A DNA stretch of 64,000 bases from Mesorhizobium sp. B2-8-5 (GCF_006440675.2 NZ_CP083951.1:682001-746000); one strand, 5' to 3'; shown: positions 36,431 through 46,048, numbered from the stretch's first letter. Notes: generated by a model from the letters alone, not told the origin. Numbers and translations: made by a program.

Positions 36431-37129
36431 TCAGGCCGATTGCAACGCCTTTTCCTCGGCGAAGAATTTTTCCGTGGCGTAGGCCTTGAGGAAGACGTCG
36501 ACACCGGAGGTCACGATGTGTTCGATCTCCGCCTGGCTCGGCGCCTTGGTGCGGTAGGAGAAGATGCACTGGCGGAACAGGCCGGCGAGACAGAGCTCGG
36601 TGAACTGATAGGCGGCAAGGTCGACATCGTCGATCTTGAGCAGGCCGCGTTCGACGGCTTCAATAAGGAAAGCCATGACCTTGTCGTGGCCGCGCTTCGG
36701 GCCGCGCTCGTAGAAGCGCGCGCCGAGCTCCGGGATCCTGTCGGACGCGCCGACCACCGTGCGCTGGGCCTGGATGACCTTGGCCGAGGTGATCTTGACG
36801 GAAAGCACGGTGCCAAACTTCACCAGCGTCTTGCGCAGGTCGTCGAAGTGGTCGAGCACCTCATACATATTCTTGAAGATGGTGCCGCGCTCTTCCTCGA
36901 TGAGAGCCTCGAACAGCTCTTCCTTGTTCTCGAAATAGACGTAGATCGTGCCTTTGGAGACGCCTGCCTCGCGCGTGATGTCGTTCATCGAGGCGGCCTC
37001 GAATCCCTTGTCTATGAAGACGCGGCGGGCGCCCTCGATGATCTGGGCCCGTTTTACAGGATCCTGCCCGGCCGCCGGACGGCCCTTGCGCAAGTCGAGC
37101 AGATCGCTATCGGCTGTCGTTTCGACCAT
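36431..37129 (-). CDS. TetR-family transcriptional regulator
   Basis: 232 residues from ATG 37129, chosen because AGGGA lies 9 bp before it; ATG 37138 is adjacent to that site and less likely. The DNA-binding helices are at about 25-75 (IIEGARRVFIDKGFEAASMNDITREAGVSKGTIYVYFENKEEL). The rest is the helical ligand-binding domain of the AefR-like group. Two inverted repeats in the divergent promoter region suggest that it represses itself and the efflux operon that begins at 37262. Confidence 0.9.
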   Translation of the reverse strand: MVETTADSDLLDLRKGRPAAGQDPVKRAQIIEGARRVFIDKGFEAASMNDITREAGVSKGTIYVYFENKEELFEALIEEERGTIFKNMYEVLDHFDDLRKTLVKFGTVLSVKITSAKVIQAQRTVVGASDRIPELGARFYERGPKRGHDKVMAFLIEAVERGLLKIDDVDLAAYQFTELCLAGLFRQCIFSYRTKAPSQAEIEHIVTSGVDVFLKAYATEKFFAEEKALQSA

Positions 37130-37153
37130 GGAAGTCATTCCCTAGAAAATATT

Positions 37154-37171
37154 TCGAACCGCTCGGTTCGA
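37154..37171. promoter_or_regulatory. TetR operator 1 (perfect dyad)
   Basis: TCGAACCG-CT-CGGTTCGA is a perfect 8+8 inverted repeat, 25 bp upstream of the tetR start codon. It shares its half-sites with a second dyad at 37218-37235, which points to a repressor site. Confidence 0.75.
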
Positions 37172-37217
37172 TTTCCTCTTGATATGGTCCTCTTTCCGCG
37201 CTATGTCAACGGGGAAT

Positions 37218-37235
37218 TCGAACCGAACGGTTCAG
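37218..37235. promoter_or_regulatory. TetR operator 2 (near-perfect dyad)
   Basis: TCGAACCG-AA-CGGTTCAG matches operator 1 in 15 of 16 arm positions. Centre-to-centre distance is 64 bp. It lies 27 bp before the membrane fusion protein gene and would block its promoter. Confidence 0.75.
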
Positions 37236-37261
37236 TCTGACTGACATTCCAGAGAGATCCC

Positions 37262-38455
37262 ATGTCCTCGAACGCGCCCGCCACCGCCGAAGTCCGCACG
37301 TTTCCCAACGCCAAGGTCCAGCCCTCGACCGAAGCCCCGGAAGCGCCTGTCCAGCCCGTCACCCCGATTGCGCCTCCCGCGGCCGACGCGCCGGCCAAGA
37401 AGAAGCGTTCGGTGCGCTCTTTCCTTCTGCCTATCATCGGCCTTGCCCTCCTCGGCGCCGGATCCTGGTACGGATACAACTATTGGACCGACGGCCGGTT
37501 CATGATCGCCACCGACGACGCCTATGTCCAGGCCGATATGTCGTTCGTGTCGCCGAAAATATCCGGTTACATCGACAAGGTGCTGGTGAGCGAGAACCAG
37601 CAGGTCAAGGCCGGCGATCCGCTGTTCGTCATCGACAATGGCGACTACAAGATCGCGGTCGCCCAGGCCGAGGCGCAGATCGCCACATTGAGCAAGACGC
37701 TCGACCGCATCGACGCCCAGACCAAGGCGGCCCAGGCCTCGCTGTCGCAGGCCGAGGCGCAGAAGGTCGCGGACCAGGCCGCCGCCGACAATGCGGCGCG
37801 CGCCCAGGTGCGCGCCGCGCAGCTGCTCAAGACCCATGTCGGCACGCAGGCCCAGCTCGACGACGCCCAGACCGCGCTCGACCAGGCCAAGGCGGCGCTT
37901 GTCGGCGCCGACGCGCAGATCGCCGCGGCGCAGGCCAATGTCGGCGTTCTGGAAGCGCAGCGCGCGGAATCGGCCTCGACGCTCGCCTCGCTGCAGCTCA
38001 CCCGCGACAAGGCGCAGCGCGACCTGTCCTTCACCGTGCTGAAGGCGCCTTATGACGGCGTCGTCGGCAACCGCTCGGTCGAGCAGGGCGACCTCGTCAG
38101 CCCCGGCCAGAAGCTCGCCGTCGTCGTGCCGATGGACAAGCTCTACATCGTCGGCAACTTCAAGGAGACGCAGCTCGGCCGCATGGTGCCCGGCGAGAAG
38201 GTCCGCATCACCGTCGACGCGATCGACGGCCAGACCTTCGAGGGCACCGTGTCCTCACTGGCCCCGGCTTCGGGCGCGGTGTTCTCGCTGCTGCCGCCGG
38301 AAAACGCCACCGGCAACTTCACCAAGGTGGTGCAGCGCGTGCCCGTCCGCATCGACGTCCCGGCCGACGTCTTGAAAACCGGCAAGCTGCGCGCCGGCCT
38401 GAGCGTCGTCGTCGCGGTCGACAGCCGCACCGCGCCGGCCTCGACGACCAACTAA
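37262..38455 (+). CDS. EmrA/HlyD-type membrane fusion protein
   Basis: 397 residues. Pro-rich cytoplasmic tail, one membrane helix at about 55-75 (FLLPIIGLALLGAGSWYGY), a biotinyl-lipoyl-like domain (ATDDAYVQADMSFVSPKISG), a long Ala/Gln-rich coiled coil (about 135-250) and the C-terminal beta barrel (VLKAPYDGVVGNRSVEQGDLVSPGQ, VVVPMDKLYIVGNFKETQL). It pairs with the DHA2 pump downstream. Two TetR-type dyads precede it. It is about 30 residues shorter than the EmrA at 30103 and clearly a separate system. Confidence 0.9.
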   Translation: MSSNAPATAEVRTFPNAKVQPSTEAPEAPVQPVTPIAPPAADAPAKKKRSVRSFLLPIIGLALLGAGSWYGYNYWTDGRFMIATDDAYVQADMSFVSPKISGYIDKVLVSENQQVKAGDPLFVIDNGDYKIAVAQAEAQIATLSKTLDRIDAQTKAAQASLSQAEAQKVADQAAADNAARAQVRAAQLLKTHVGTQAQLDDAQTALDQAKAALVGADAQIAAAQANVGVLEAQRAESASTLASLQLTRDKAQRDLSFTVLKAPYDGVVGNRSVEQGDLVSPGQKLAVVVPMDKLYIVGNFKETQLGRMVPGEKVRITVDAIDGQTFEGTVSSLAPASGAVFSLLPPENATGNFTKVVQRVPVRIDVPADVLKTGKLRAGLSVVVAVDSRTAPASTTN

Positions 38456-38518
38456 TTGGGGGGCGGTTCGGCGGCCATTCGAGCGCCGAGCCGCCCAGCC
38501 TGCTTTATCCGTTTCGAC

Positions 38519-38557
38519 GCAATTCGGGACCGCCACGCGCTTGTCCTCGAGAATTGC
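38519..38557. repeat. Short palindromic repeat (GCAATTCC family), degenerate copy
   Basis: GCAATTC...GAATTGC arms with a GGACCGCCACGCGC centre, lying between the fusion protein gene and its pump gene. The core differs more from the other copies. It would form a hairpin in the operon message. Confidence 0.6.
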
Positions 38558-38573
38558 CTAGGGAGGCCATGAC

Positions 38574-40187
38574 ATGGCAACCGCAACCATCACCGCAGGA
38601 TCGGCACCGGGACGCCCGGTCGCTGCCGCGCCGGCCCTGCCCGCGGACCATATGCCTGTGCGCCGCGTCGTCGCCTTCCTGGCGATGGTGTTCGGCATGT
38701 TCATGGCAATCCTCGACATCCAGATCGTCTCGGCCTCGCTGTCGGAAATCCAGGCGGGCCTGAGCGCCAGCTCCGACGAGATCCCGTGGGTGCAGACCGC
38801 CTACCTGATCGCCGAGGTGGTGATGATCCCGCTGTCGGGCTTCCTCAGCCGCATGCTGTCGACGCGGGTGCTGTTCACCACCGCGGCGGCCGGTTTCACC
38901 GCGGCCAGCGCGCTGGCCGCCACCGCCACCAATATCGACCAGATGATCGTCTACCGCGCCATCCAGGGTTTTATCGGCGGCGGCATGATCCCCAGCGTGT
39001 TCGCGGCCGCCTTCACCATCTTCCCGCCCTCCAGGCGCGCCGTCGTCTCGCCGATGATCGGCCTGGTGGCGACGCTGGCGCCGACGATCGGCCCGACGGT
39101 GGGCGGCTATATCAGCCATGCCATGTCCTGGCACTGGCTGTTCCTGATCAATGTCGTGCCCGGCATCCTGGTGGCGACGGCGGCCTGGGCGCTGATCGAT
39201 TTCGACAAGCCCAACCTGAAACTGTTCTCCAAGTTCGACTGGTGGGGCCTCGCCGGCATGGCCGCCTTCCTCGGCTGCATGGAATATGTGCTGGAGGAAG
39301 GCCCGAACCATGATTGGCTGCAGGAGCCGGCGGTGTTTGCCTGCGCCATCATCATGACCATCGGCGGCATCATCTTCTTCTGGCGCGTCTTCACCGCCGA
39401 GGAGCCGATTGTCGACCTCAGGGCCTTCAGCAACGTCAACTTCGCCTTCGGCTCGCTGTTCTCCTTCGTCGTCGGTATCGGCCTTTACGGGCTCACCTAT
39501 CTCTATCCGGTGTTCCTCGGCCGTATCCGCGGTTACGATTCGATGATGATCGGCGAGGCGCTGTTCGTCAGCGGCCTGGCGATGTTCTTCACCGCGCCCG
39601 TTGCCGGCATCCTGTCGAACAAGATCGATCTCAGGCTGATGATGATGATCGGCTTCCTCGGCTTCGCCACCGGCACCTGGTGGATGACGAACCTCACCGC
39701 CGACTGGGATTTCTATGAGCTGTTGATCCCGCAGATCCTGCGCGGCTGCTCGATGATGCTGTGCATGGTGCCGATCAACAACATCGCGCTCGGCACGCTG
39801 CCGCCGGAACGGTTGAAGAATGCGTCGGGCCTGTTCAACCTGACCCGCAACCTCGGCGGCGCCGTCGGCCTCGCGGTGATCAACACGGTGCTGATCGACC
39901 GCAACGCCTTCCACTATGCGCGGCTCTCCGAGCATGTGCAGTGGGGCAGTCAGGCGGCGCAGGCCAAGCTGCAGAACATGACGCAGACTTTCGAGCAGAC
40001 CGCCGGCCTCGACGCCACAAGTGCCGCGATCTCGAAACTGTCCGGCATGGTGCAGCAGCAGGCCGCGCTTTTGTCCTTCATGGACGTGTTCATGATGCTG
40101 ACGGTGCTGTTCGCCTCGCTCGGATTCTTCGTGCTGTTCATCAACAAGCCGGCCCAGCAGGGCGGCGGTGGCGGTGGAGGTCATTGA
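38574..40187 (+). CDS. DHA2-family (EmrB/QacA type) multidrug efflux transporter
   Basis: 537 residues with 14 predicted membrane segments. Helix 1 carries FMAILDIQIVSASLSEIQAG (motif D1 with the Asp), loop 2-3 has GFLSRMLSTRVLF, and motif C reads ATLAPTIGPTVGGYISHAMSWHWLFLINVVPG. A glycine run ends the protein. The ATG at 38574 follows GGGAGGCC. Its partner fusion protein is 118 bp upstream, and both are probably repressed by the TetR protein at 36431. Confidence 0.9.
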   Translation: MATATITAGSAPGRPVAAAPALPADHMPVRRVVAFLAMVFGMFMAILDIQIVSASLSEIQAGLSASSDEIPWVQTAYLIAEVVMIPLSGFLSRMLSTRVLFTTAAAGFTAASALAATATNIDQMIVYRAIQGFIGGGMIPSVFAAAFTIFPPSRRAVVSPMIGLVATLAPTIGPTVGGYISHAMSWHWLFLINVVPGILVATAAWALIDFDKPNLKLFSKFDWWGLAGMAAFLGCMEYVLEEGPNHDWLQEPAVFACAIIMTIGGIIFFWRVFTAEEPIVDLRAFSNVNFAFGSLFSFVVGIGLYGLTYLYPVFLGRIRGYDSMMIGEALFVSGLAMFFTAPVAGILSNKIDLRLMMMIGFLGFATGTWWMTNLTADWDFYELLIPQILRGCSMMLCMVPINNIALGTLPPERLKNASGLFNLTRNLGGAVGLAVINTVLIDRNAFHYARLSEHVQWGSQAAQAKLQNMTQTFEQTAGLDATSAAISKLSGMVQQQAALLSFMDVFMMLTVLFASLGFFVLFINKPAQQGGGGGGGH

Positions 40188-40221
40188 GGAGCCGGAACCC
40201 CCGCCTGGCTTCCTCAACGCG

Positions 40222-40259
40222 TGACCCCGGAAATCGGCGACGATTTCCGGGGTCATTCT
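40222..40259. terminator. Bidirectional terminator between the efflux operon and msrB
   Basis: TGACCCCGGAAATCG (40222-40236) and CGATTTCCGGGGTCA (40241-40255) form a perfect 15-bp stem around a GCGA loop, followed by TTCTTTT on the plus strand. It ends the efflux operon and probably also msrB from the other side. Confidence 0.9.
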
Positions 40260-40280
40260 TTTCGGCAGGACTGGATTTGC

Positions 40281-40784
<504 letters not shown>

Positions 40785-40866
40785 GGCCGTTCCTCCTGAC
40801 GCATTTTGCCAAGATAGAGCGCCGCCCGGAAATCAAAAGCCGGTGACGCCCTATCCGTCATGTTGA

Positions 40867-40908
40867 GCAATTCCAGACGGAAACCGCGTGGCGCCTTGCT
40901 GGAATTGC
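40867..40908. repeat. Short palindromic repeat (GCAATTCC family), copy 2
   Basis: GCAATTCCAGACGGAAACCG on the left, with GGAATTGC closing on the right. It lies between msrB and the fasciclin gene, in a gap of about 230 bp that holds nothing else recognisable. Confidence 0.75.
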
Positions 40909-41018
40909 CGCTCCGCGCCCCCTTTCGGGACAGCGCGGAGCACACCCTTGCCGGCGACGCGGATCTTGGATGTCGCGGCCGGCGCTCAGCCATGTCTTCG
41001 CCGGCCAGGTCCGCTTTG

Positions 41019-41576
41019 TTACATCTTCGGCAAGAGAACCTTGTCGATGACGTGGATGACGCCGTTCGACTGGCGGACATCGGCGATGGTGACGTTGGCG
41101 ACATTGCCGTTCTCGTCGGTGACGGTGACCTTGCCCTTTTGCGACTTCAGCGTCAGCTCGCAGCCGCCGACCGTCTTGACCTGGTGCGCGCCGCCATCGG
41201 CCTTGGCCATCTTGGCGACATCGGCGGCCAGCGCCTTGGCGGCGATGACATGGCAGGTGAGTATCTTGGTCAGCTTGTCCTTGTTTTCGGGCTTGAGCAG
41301 CGTTTCGACGGTGCCCGCGGGAAGCGCCGCAAAGGCTTCGTTGGTCGGCGCGAAGACGGTGAACGGACCGGGGGTCTGCAGCGTATCGACCAGGCCGGCA
41401 GCCTTGACGGCAGCGACCAGCGTGGTGTGGTCCTTCGAATTGACGGCGTTCTCGATGATGTTCTTCTTGGCGTACATGGCCGCACCGCCGACCATCGGAT
41501 TGGCGGCATAGGCAACGGCGCCGAGCGCGGAAAGGCCGATCGTGGAGGCAAGCAAAAGGATGGCGAATTTACGCAT
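41019..41576 (-). CDS. Secreted fasciclin-domain protein
   Basis: 185 residues. Signal peptide at about 1-24 (ILLLASTIGLSALGAVAYAAN). One FAS1 domain follows, with the H1 box GPFTVFAPTNEAFAAL, the central LTKILTCHVIAAKALAADV and the H2 box SNGVIHVIDKVLLPK. FAS1 proteins act in adhesion or as stress-induced surface proteins. A strong GAGGAG site lies before the ATG. The ECF sigma/anti-sigma pair is just upstream on the same strand, so this gene is a likely member of that regulon. Confidence 0.92.
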   Translation of the reverse strand: MRKFAILLLASTIGLSALGAVAYAANPMVGGAAMYAKKNIIENAVNSKDHTTLVAAVKAAGLVDTLQTPGPFTVFAPTNEAFAALPAGTVETLLKPENKDKLTKILTCHVIAAKALAADVAKMAKADGGAHQVKTVGGCELTLKSQKGKVTVTDENGNVANVTIADVRQSNGVIHVIDKVLLPKM

Positions 41577-41644
41577 GGTATAAGTCTCCTCGGGTTGTTT
41601 TCTTCCCGCCAGTGGGAACGAAAGGAGATACGGATGTGAAAAAA

Positions 41645-41689
41645 ATTAGTTTCACGAGCGTCGAGAGATTTTTTCTTTCGATTAGTTTC
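41645..41689 (-). promoter_or_regulatory. Repeated GAAACTAAT boxes upstream of the fasciclin gene
   Basis: On the minus strand GAAACTAAT occurs twice, at 41653-41645 and 41689-41681, exactly 36 bp apart in an AT-rich zone. The closer one, as TGAAAC, resembles the AAC-containing -35 element of ECF sigma factors. These may be sites for the sigma factor encoded at 42501 or for another regulator. Confidence 0.4.
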
Positions 41690-41781
41690 TCTAACACCGC
41701 CTGTGGCGACAGCGAACTTCCGCCGATTGCCGAAGGCAAGCGATAGACTTTAATCAGTCTTTGAGACCATGTCGCCTGAGA

Positions 41782-42516
41782 TCAGATGCCCTTCAGGTCA
41801 CCCGCGGCGACGACCGGACCGGTCGGCTGACCGGTCGGCGAACCGCCCGAAGGCTCGAGACTGACGGCGAGCACGGCGCCTTGCGCCAGCTTCTGCTGGA
41901 CGGCCGCCGTGACCGCCATGCGTGCGGTCGGGCCGGCGGGGATGACGCCCATCGAGACCGGCGCGTTCTTGCCTTCGATCATCCACAATTCGAAATCCTT
42001 GCCGGCGCCGCGATCGCCGGAGATCAGCGACAGGCCGACCTCGTGGCGGGCGGCGTCATAGACGGCAAGGTATTTGACGTTGCTGTTGTCGGCGGCGAGT
42101 GACGCGACCAACCTGGTCTCGGGCGGCTGGACCGGCGGGCTGACATAAGGCAGGGCGACATAGACGGCCAAGGCGGCGATGGCCGCCGCGGCGAGGCCGC
42201 GCCAGAAGGCCAGGCTCGCCCACAGGCCGGCGCTGGGCGCCGTGGGCGTGGATGCGGACGACGCGAACAGGCGGCGGTCGATCGCCGCCTTGATCGAAGC
42301 CGGCGGCTCGACCGCGGCATAGGCGGCAGCCATCGGCGTGAAGTGGGCTTCCCAGGCATCGACCAGGCGGGCGAACGCCGTCTCGGCGTCGATGCGGCGG
42401 GACGCGATCTGGCGTTCGTCGGCCGCCAAAACGCCGAGAACGTATTCGGCGGCGAGCAGCTCGTCGCCTCCATGTTCCGGTCCGTTGTCTTCCGCCAGCG
42501 TCATCTTTCCAGGCAT
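41782..42516 (-). CDS. Anti-sigma factor (RskA-like)
   Basis: 244 residues. The N-terminal part (LLAAEYVLGVLAADERQIA) is the anti-sigma domain; one membrane helix is at about 107-125 (GLAAAAIAALAVYVALPYV). The C-terminal RskA domain has YLAVYDAARHEVGLSLI, FELWMIEGKNAPVSMGVI and LAVSLEPSGGSPTGQPTGPVV. It should hold the partner sigma factor at the membrane until a periplasmic signal triggers release. The gene overlaps the sigma gene by 16 bp. Confidence 0.9.
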   Translation of the reverse strand: MPGKMTLAEDNGPEHGGDELLAAEYVLGVLAADERQIASRRIDAETAFARLVDAWEAHFTPMAAAYAAVEPPASIKAAIDRRLFASSASTPTAPSAGLWASLAFWRGLAAAAIAALAVYVALPYVSPPVQPPETRLVASLAADNSNVKYLAVYDAARHEVGLSLISGDRGAGKDFELWMIEGKNAPVSMGVIPAGPTARMAVTAAVQQKLAQGAVLAVSLEPSGGSPTGQPTGPVVAAGDLKGI

Positions 42517-43040
42517 TCTCTAAGTTTGAGCAGGCTTCGCCGCAGCCAAGTCCGCATCGTGTTCAGCGGAACCTTGAAGCGCTCCGCCAGCTCGGCATAG
42601 CTTTCGCCGCTCAAATAGGCGCCCCGGACGGCCGCCGCCCGGTCTTGTTCCAGCTCGTCAAGGCAATGGTAGATGCGTTCGGCCTCGCCGGCCGCCACTG
42701 CCATGGCCTCAGGTCCCGGCGTCGGATCGGCGACTTCGAAGGCCGTATCGATGTTGGCAGAAGGGCTGCGCCGCGCCCGGATGCGATCAATCGCATGGTT
42801 GCGCGCAACAGCCACCAGCCAGGAAATCGGGCTCAGATCGGAAACCGCGAAACGATCCGCCTTCATCCAGATTTTGACGAAGACCTCCTGCAGCGCTTCT
42901 TCCGCATCTCCCCTGTCCCGCAATACACGAAGGCAGACACCGAAAAGTTTCGCGCTGGTCTGCTTGTAGAGCAGATCGAACGCTGCCCGGTCCTTCATCG
43001 AAGTCCGGACGATCAGCTTGCTGATGTCCTGCGGCGCCAT
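42501..43040 (-). CDS. ECF-type RNA polymerase sigma factor (SigK-like)
   Basis: 179 residues. Region 2 is at about 18-85 (FDLLYKQTSAKLFGVCLRVLRDRGDAEEALQEVFVKIW, ISWLVAVARNHAIDRIRARR) and region 4 at about 125-175 (AVRGAYLSGESYAELAERFKVPLNTMRTWLRRSLLKLRECL). Together with the RskA-like protein it forms a classical sigma/anti-sigma pair, and the following secreted fasciclin gene supports a cell-surface stress response. Confidence 0.92.
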   Translation of the reverse strand: MAPQDISKLIVRTSMKDRAAFDLLYKQTSAKLFGVCLRVLRDRGDAEEALQEVFVKIWMKADRFAVSDLSPISWLVAVARNHAIDRIRARRSPSANIDTAFEVADPTPGPEAMAVAAGEAERIYHCLDELEQDRAAAVRGAYLSGESYAELAERFKVPLNTMRTWLRRSLLKLRECLER

Positions 43041-43183
43041 GCAGGCAAATTAGAAGGTTGCGATTTATTTGCAACGGGCGCCGAGAGCTTGGTCACCCCA
43101 AGGTTTGTCGTGCCATTGGCTTGTCGAATCCCGATACCGATTTGCAGGCTCATGAGATAGTCTTCGCCAAAAGAGGGGCGGCG

Positions 43184-44698
43184 ATGTCGATTGAACACGT
43201 GCTTTGGGAGCGGGATGCGACCGGTCTCGCCGACCTCGTGCACAGGAATGAAATCTCGCCGCCCGACCTGGTCGACGCGGCGATCGCGCGCGCCGAGGCG
43301 ACACGGCCCGACATCAACGCCATCGCCACGCCGCTTTACGAGGCAGCGCGGGCACGGGCGAAGACCATCGACCGCACGCTGCCACTGGCCGGCGTGCCGT
43401 TCGCACTCAAGGACCTCGGCATCGGCCTCAAGGGCGTACCGATCCACGGCGGCAGCCGCATCCCGCCCTTCACGGCCGATTTCAGTTCGGTGATGGTCGA
43501 GCGTTATCTTGCAGCCGGCCTGATCCCGATCGCCACCAGCACCTCGCCCGAGCATGGGCTGAGGCTGATGACGGAGTCGGTCCGCTTCGGCATCACCCGC
43601 AATCCCTGGAACACCGGCCACACGACCGGCGGCTCATCGGGCGGATCGGCGGCGCTCGTCGCCGCGGGCGTGGTGCCGGCGGCGCACGCTTCCGACGGCG
43701 GCGGCTCGATCCGCGTGCCCTCCGCCTGCAGCGGGCTGGTCGGCTTGAAGACCTCGCGCGGGCGCGTGCCGCTGACGCCGCTCGTCAGCGAAAGCTGGTA
43801 CGGCATGGTGGTCGACCATGCCGTCAGCCGCTCGGTGCGCGATACGGCGCTTCTGCTCGACCTCACCCACGGCGCCGATCCGCTCTCGCCTTACGCGGCG
43901 CGCGCGCCGCAGGGTTTCTTCGCGGTCGCCGCGGCGCGCGACCCGGGCAAGCTCACCCTCGCCGTCTACCGCAAGTCGCCGCTCGGCCTGCCGATCTCGG
44001 CCGAAACGCTCCAGGCGCTCGACACCGCGGTGGCGCTGGCGCGCGAAGGCGGCCACACCGTGGAAGAGATCGACCTGCCTTTCATCGGCCGCGATTTCAT
44101 TTCCGATTTCTGCAAGACGGTCGCTTCTGCCGTTGCCGGCACGATCCGGGGCGAGGCGCAGCGCGTCGGCCGCCCGGTGACCGGCGAGGTCGAGCGTGCG
44201 ACCCGCGTTCTCGCACGTCTCGGCGAAATGCTGTCCGCCGGCGAAATCTATGAGGGCGTGCAGCGGCTCAACGCCACGGCGCGGCGGCTGATCGAAGAGA
44301 CCGCGCGCTTCGACGCCGTGCTGATGCCGATCATCGCGCATCCGCCTTTGGCCTGCGGTTCGATGGACCCCAAAGGCGCCGACGAATTCGTCGAGAACCT
44401 GCTCGACAAATTGCATCTCACCCGCCTGCTCAAGGTCAAGGCGCTGTTCGGCCAGCTGATGGACAAGAGCCTTTGGTTCACCCACTGGCCGGCGATCCAG
44501 AATGTCAGCGGGCAGCCGTCGATCGCGCTGCCGGTGCATGTCACCGCGGACGGCCTGCCGCTCGGCATCCAGGCAGCCGGCCGGCCCGGCGACGAGGAGA
44601 CGCTTTTGTCCTTCGCTGCGCAGATGGAGAAGCTTTCGGGTTGGCTGAAGCGGCGGGCGCCGCTGAAAGTGCCTGGTGGTTCTGCGCAGGGATTTTGA
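43184..44698 (+). CDS. Amidase (amidase signature family)
   Basis: 504 residues. The Ser-cisSer-Lys triad is visible: Lys76 in PFALKDLG, the cis-Ser at 151 in TGGSSGGSAA and nucleophile Ser175 in SDGGGSIRVPS. The C-terminal substrate region (WPAIQNVSGQPSIALPVHVTADGLPLGIQ) is intact. It belongs with stand-alone amidases and not with GatA, because no gatB or gatC is near. Substrate unknown. The frame is open further upstream but ATG 43184 has AGAGGGGCGG before it. Divergent from the ECF sigma gene. Confidence 0.9.
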   Translation: MSIEHVLWERDATGLADLVHRNEISPPDLVDAAIARAEATRPDINAIATPLYEAARARAKTIDRTLPLAGVPFALKDLGIGLKGVPIHGGSRIPPFTADFSSVMVERYLAAGLIPIATSTSPEHGLRLMTESVRFGITRNPWNTGHTTGGSSGGSAALVAAGVVPAAHASDGGGSIRVPSACSGLVGLKTSRGRVPLTPLVSESWYGMVVDHAVSRSVRDTALLLDLTHGADPLSPYAARAPQGFFAVAAARDPGKLTLAVYRKSPLGLPISAETLQALDTAVALAREGGHTVEEIDLPFIGRDFISDFCKTVASAVAGTIRGEAQRVGRPVTGEVERATRVLARLGEMLSAGEIYEGVQRLNATARRLIEETARFDAVLMPIIAHPPLACGSMDPKGADEFVENLLDKLHLTRLLKVKALFGQLMDKSLWFTHWPAIQNVSGQPSIALPVHVTADGLPLGIQAAGRPGDEETLLSFAAQMEKLSGWLKRRAPLKVPGGSAQGF

Positions 44699-44786
44699 AA
44701 ACTGCCACTTATCACGGTAAGATTGTCATCGTCATTTCGGTGGGATCAGCGCAAACGCTGCGAATTGGCCGAAGCCTTCCGACCTC

Positions 44787-44968
44787 GTCATTCCAGGGCG
44801 GAGCAGCCGCGATGCGGCATCGCGGAGACCCTGGAACCATGCCGTGACCTTGATCGTAGACTGCAGCAGAGCAGAATTCTGCACCGTTGCGGCGCTCATG
44901 CGTCACGGAATGGATCCTCGGGTCTGCGCGCGTCGCTTCGCTCCTTGCTCCGCCCGTGGATGACGAGG
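44787..44968. repeat. Dispersed palindromic repeat, copy C
   Basis: Begins GTCATTCCAGGG and ends GGATGACGAGG, flanked by TTGGCCGAA-like and TTTCGGCCAA blocks that extend the inverted symmetry. It contains CCTGGAACCATGCCGTGACC. Together with about 180 bp before argB in which I see no gene, it fills the 451-bp gap between the amidase and argB. Confidence 0.85.
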
Positions 44969-45149
44969 TTGGGCCGTTTCGGCCAATCTCCAAGGCATGC
45001 CACCTACCAACACAGATACGGCCTGCGCGTCAAAATCACTGTGCTGGGGAACTAGCAGATTTCGTCATTGTGACCGCAAAGCTGTTTGCGACACGCCGCA
45101 ATACCCGCTAAGACGCCGCCGTCCTTTCCTAGAAGCCGGGAACCAATCG

Positions 45150-46043
45150 ATGACGGACATCGCCGCCACCGCCGAAATGCAGGCCGCGCTGCTTTCGCGC
45201 GCGCTGCCCTATATGCAACGCTACGAGAACAAGACGGTGGTGGTGAAATATGGCGGGCATGCCATGGGCGATACCGAGCTCGGCAAGGCGTTCGCCCGCG
45301 ATATCGCGCTGTTGAAACAGTCCGGCGTCAACCCGATCGTCGTGCATGGCGGCGGGCCGCAGATCGGCGCGATGCTCAGCAAGATGGGCATCGAATCCAA
45401 GTTCGAGGGCGGCCTGCGCGTTACCGACCAGAAGACGGTCGAGATCGTCGAGATGGTGCTGGCCGGCTCGATCAACAAGGAGATCGTGGCGCTGATCAAC
45501 GCCGAGGGCGAGTGGGCGATCGGGCTCTGCGGCAAGGACGGCAACATGGTGTTCGCCGAAAAGGCGCGCAAGACCATGATCGATCCGGATTCCAACATCG
45601 AACGTGTGCTGGATTTGGGCTTCGTCGGCGAGCCGGTCGAGGTCGACCGCACGCTGCTCGATCTTCTGGCGCGCTCCGAAATGATCCCGGTGCTGGCGCC
45701 GGTCGCGCCGGGCCGCGACGGCCACACCTACAACATCAATGCCGACACGTTTGCGGGCGCCATCGCGGGCGCATGCCGCGCCTCGCGCCTGCTCTTCCTC
45801 ACCGACGTGCCCGGCGTGCTCGACAAGAACAAGAAGCTGATCGACGAGCTGACGGTCGCCGAAGCCAGGGCGCTGATCAAGGACGGCACGGTTTCCGGCG
45901 GTATGATCCCGAAGGTCGAGACCTGCATCGAGGCGATCGAGCGCGGGGTCGAAGGCGTCGTCATCCTCAACGGCAAGACGCCGCATTCGGTGCTGCTGGA
46001 GCTCTTCACCGAGCACGGCGCCGGCACGCTGATTGTTCCGTAA
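45150..46043 (+). CDS. argB: Acetylglutamate kinase
   Basis: 297 residues. The glycine-rich loop [10 protein letters not shown] lies near residue 34, [10 protein letters not shown] near residue 65 and GLRVTD near residue 91. The C-terminal half has [23 protein letters not shown] and [14 protein letters not shown], all standard for ArgB. It phosphorylates N-acetylglutamate in arginine synthesis and is normally inhibited by arginine. A longer frame runs upstream but has no conserved sequence, so ATG 45150 is used. In relatives argB sits near engB; accessory genes lie between them here. Confidence 0.96.
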   Translation: MTDIAATAEMQAALLSRALPYMQRYENKTVVVKYGGHAMGDTELGKAFARDIALLKQSGVNPIVVHGGGPQIGAMLSKMGIESKFEGGLRVTDQKTVEIVEMVLAGSINKEIVALINAEGEWAIGLCGKDGNMVFAEKARKTMIDPDSNIERVLDLGFVGEPVEVDRTLLDLLARSEMIPVLAPVAPGRDGHTYNINADTFAGAIAGACRASRLLFLTDVPGVLDKNKKLIDELTVAEARALIKDGTVSGGMIPKVETCIEAIERGVEGVVILNGKTPHSVLLELFTEHGAGTLIVP

Positions 46044-46048
46044 CAAGG

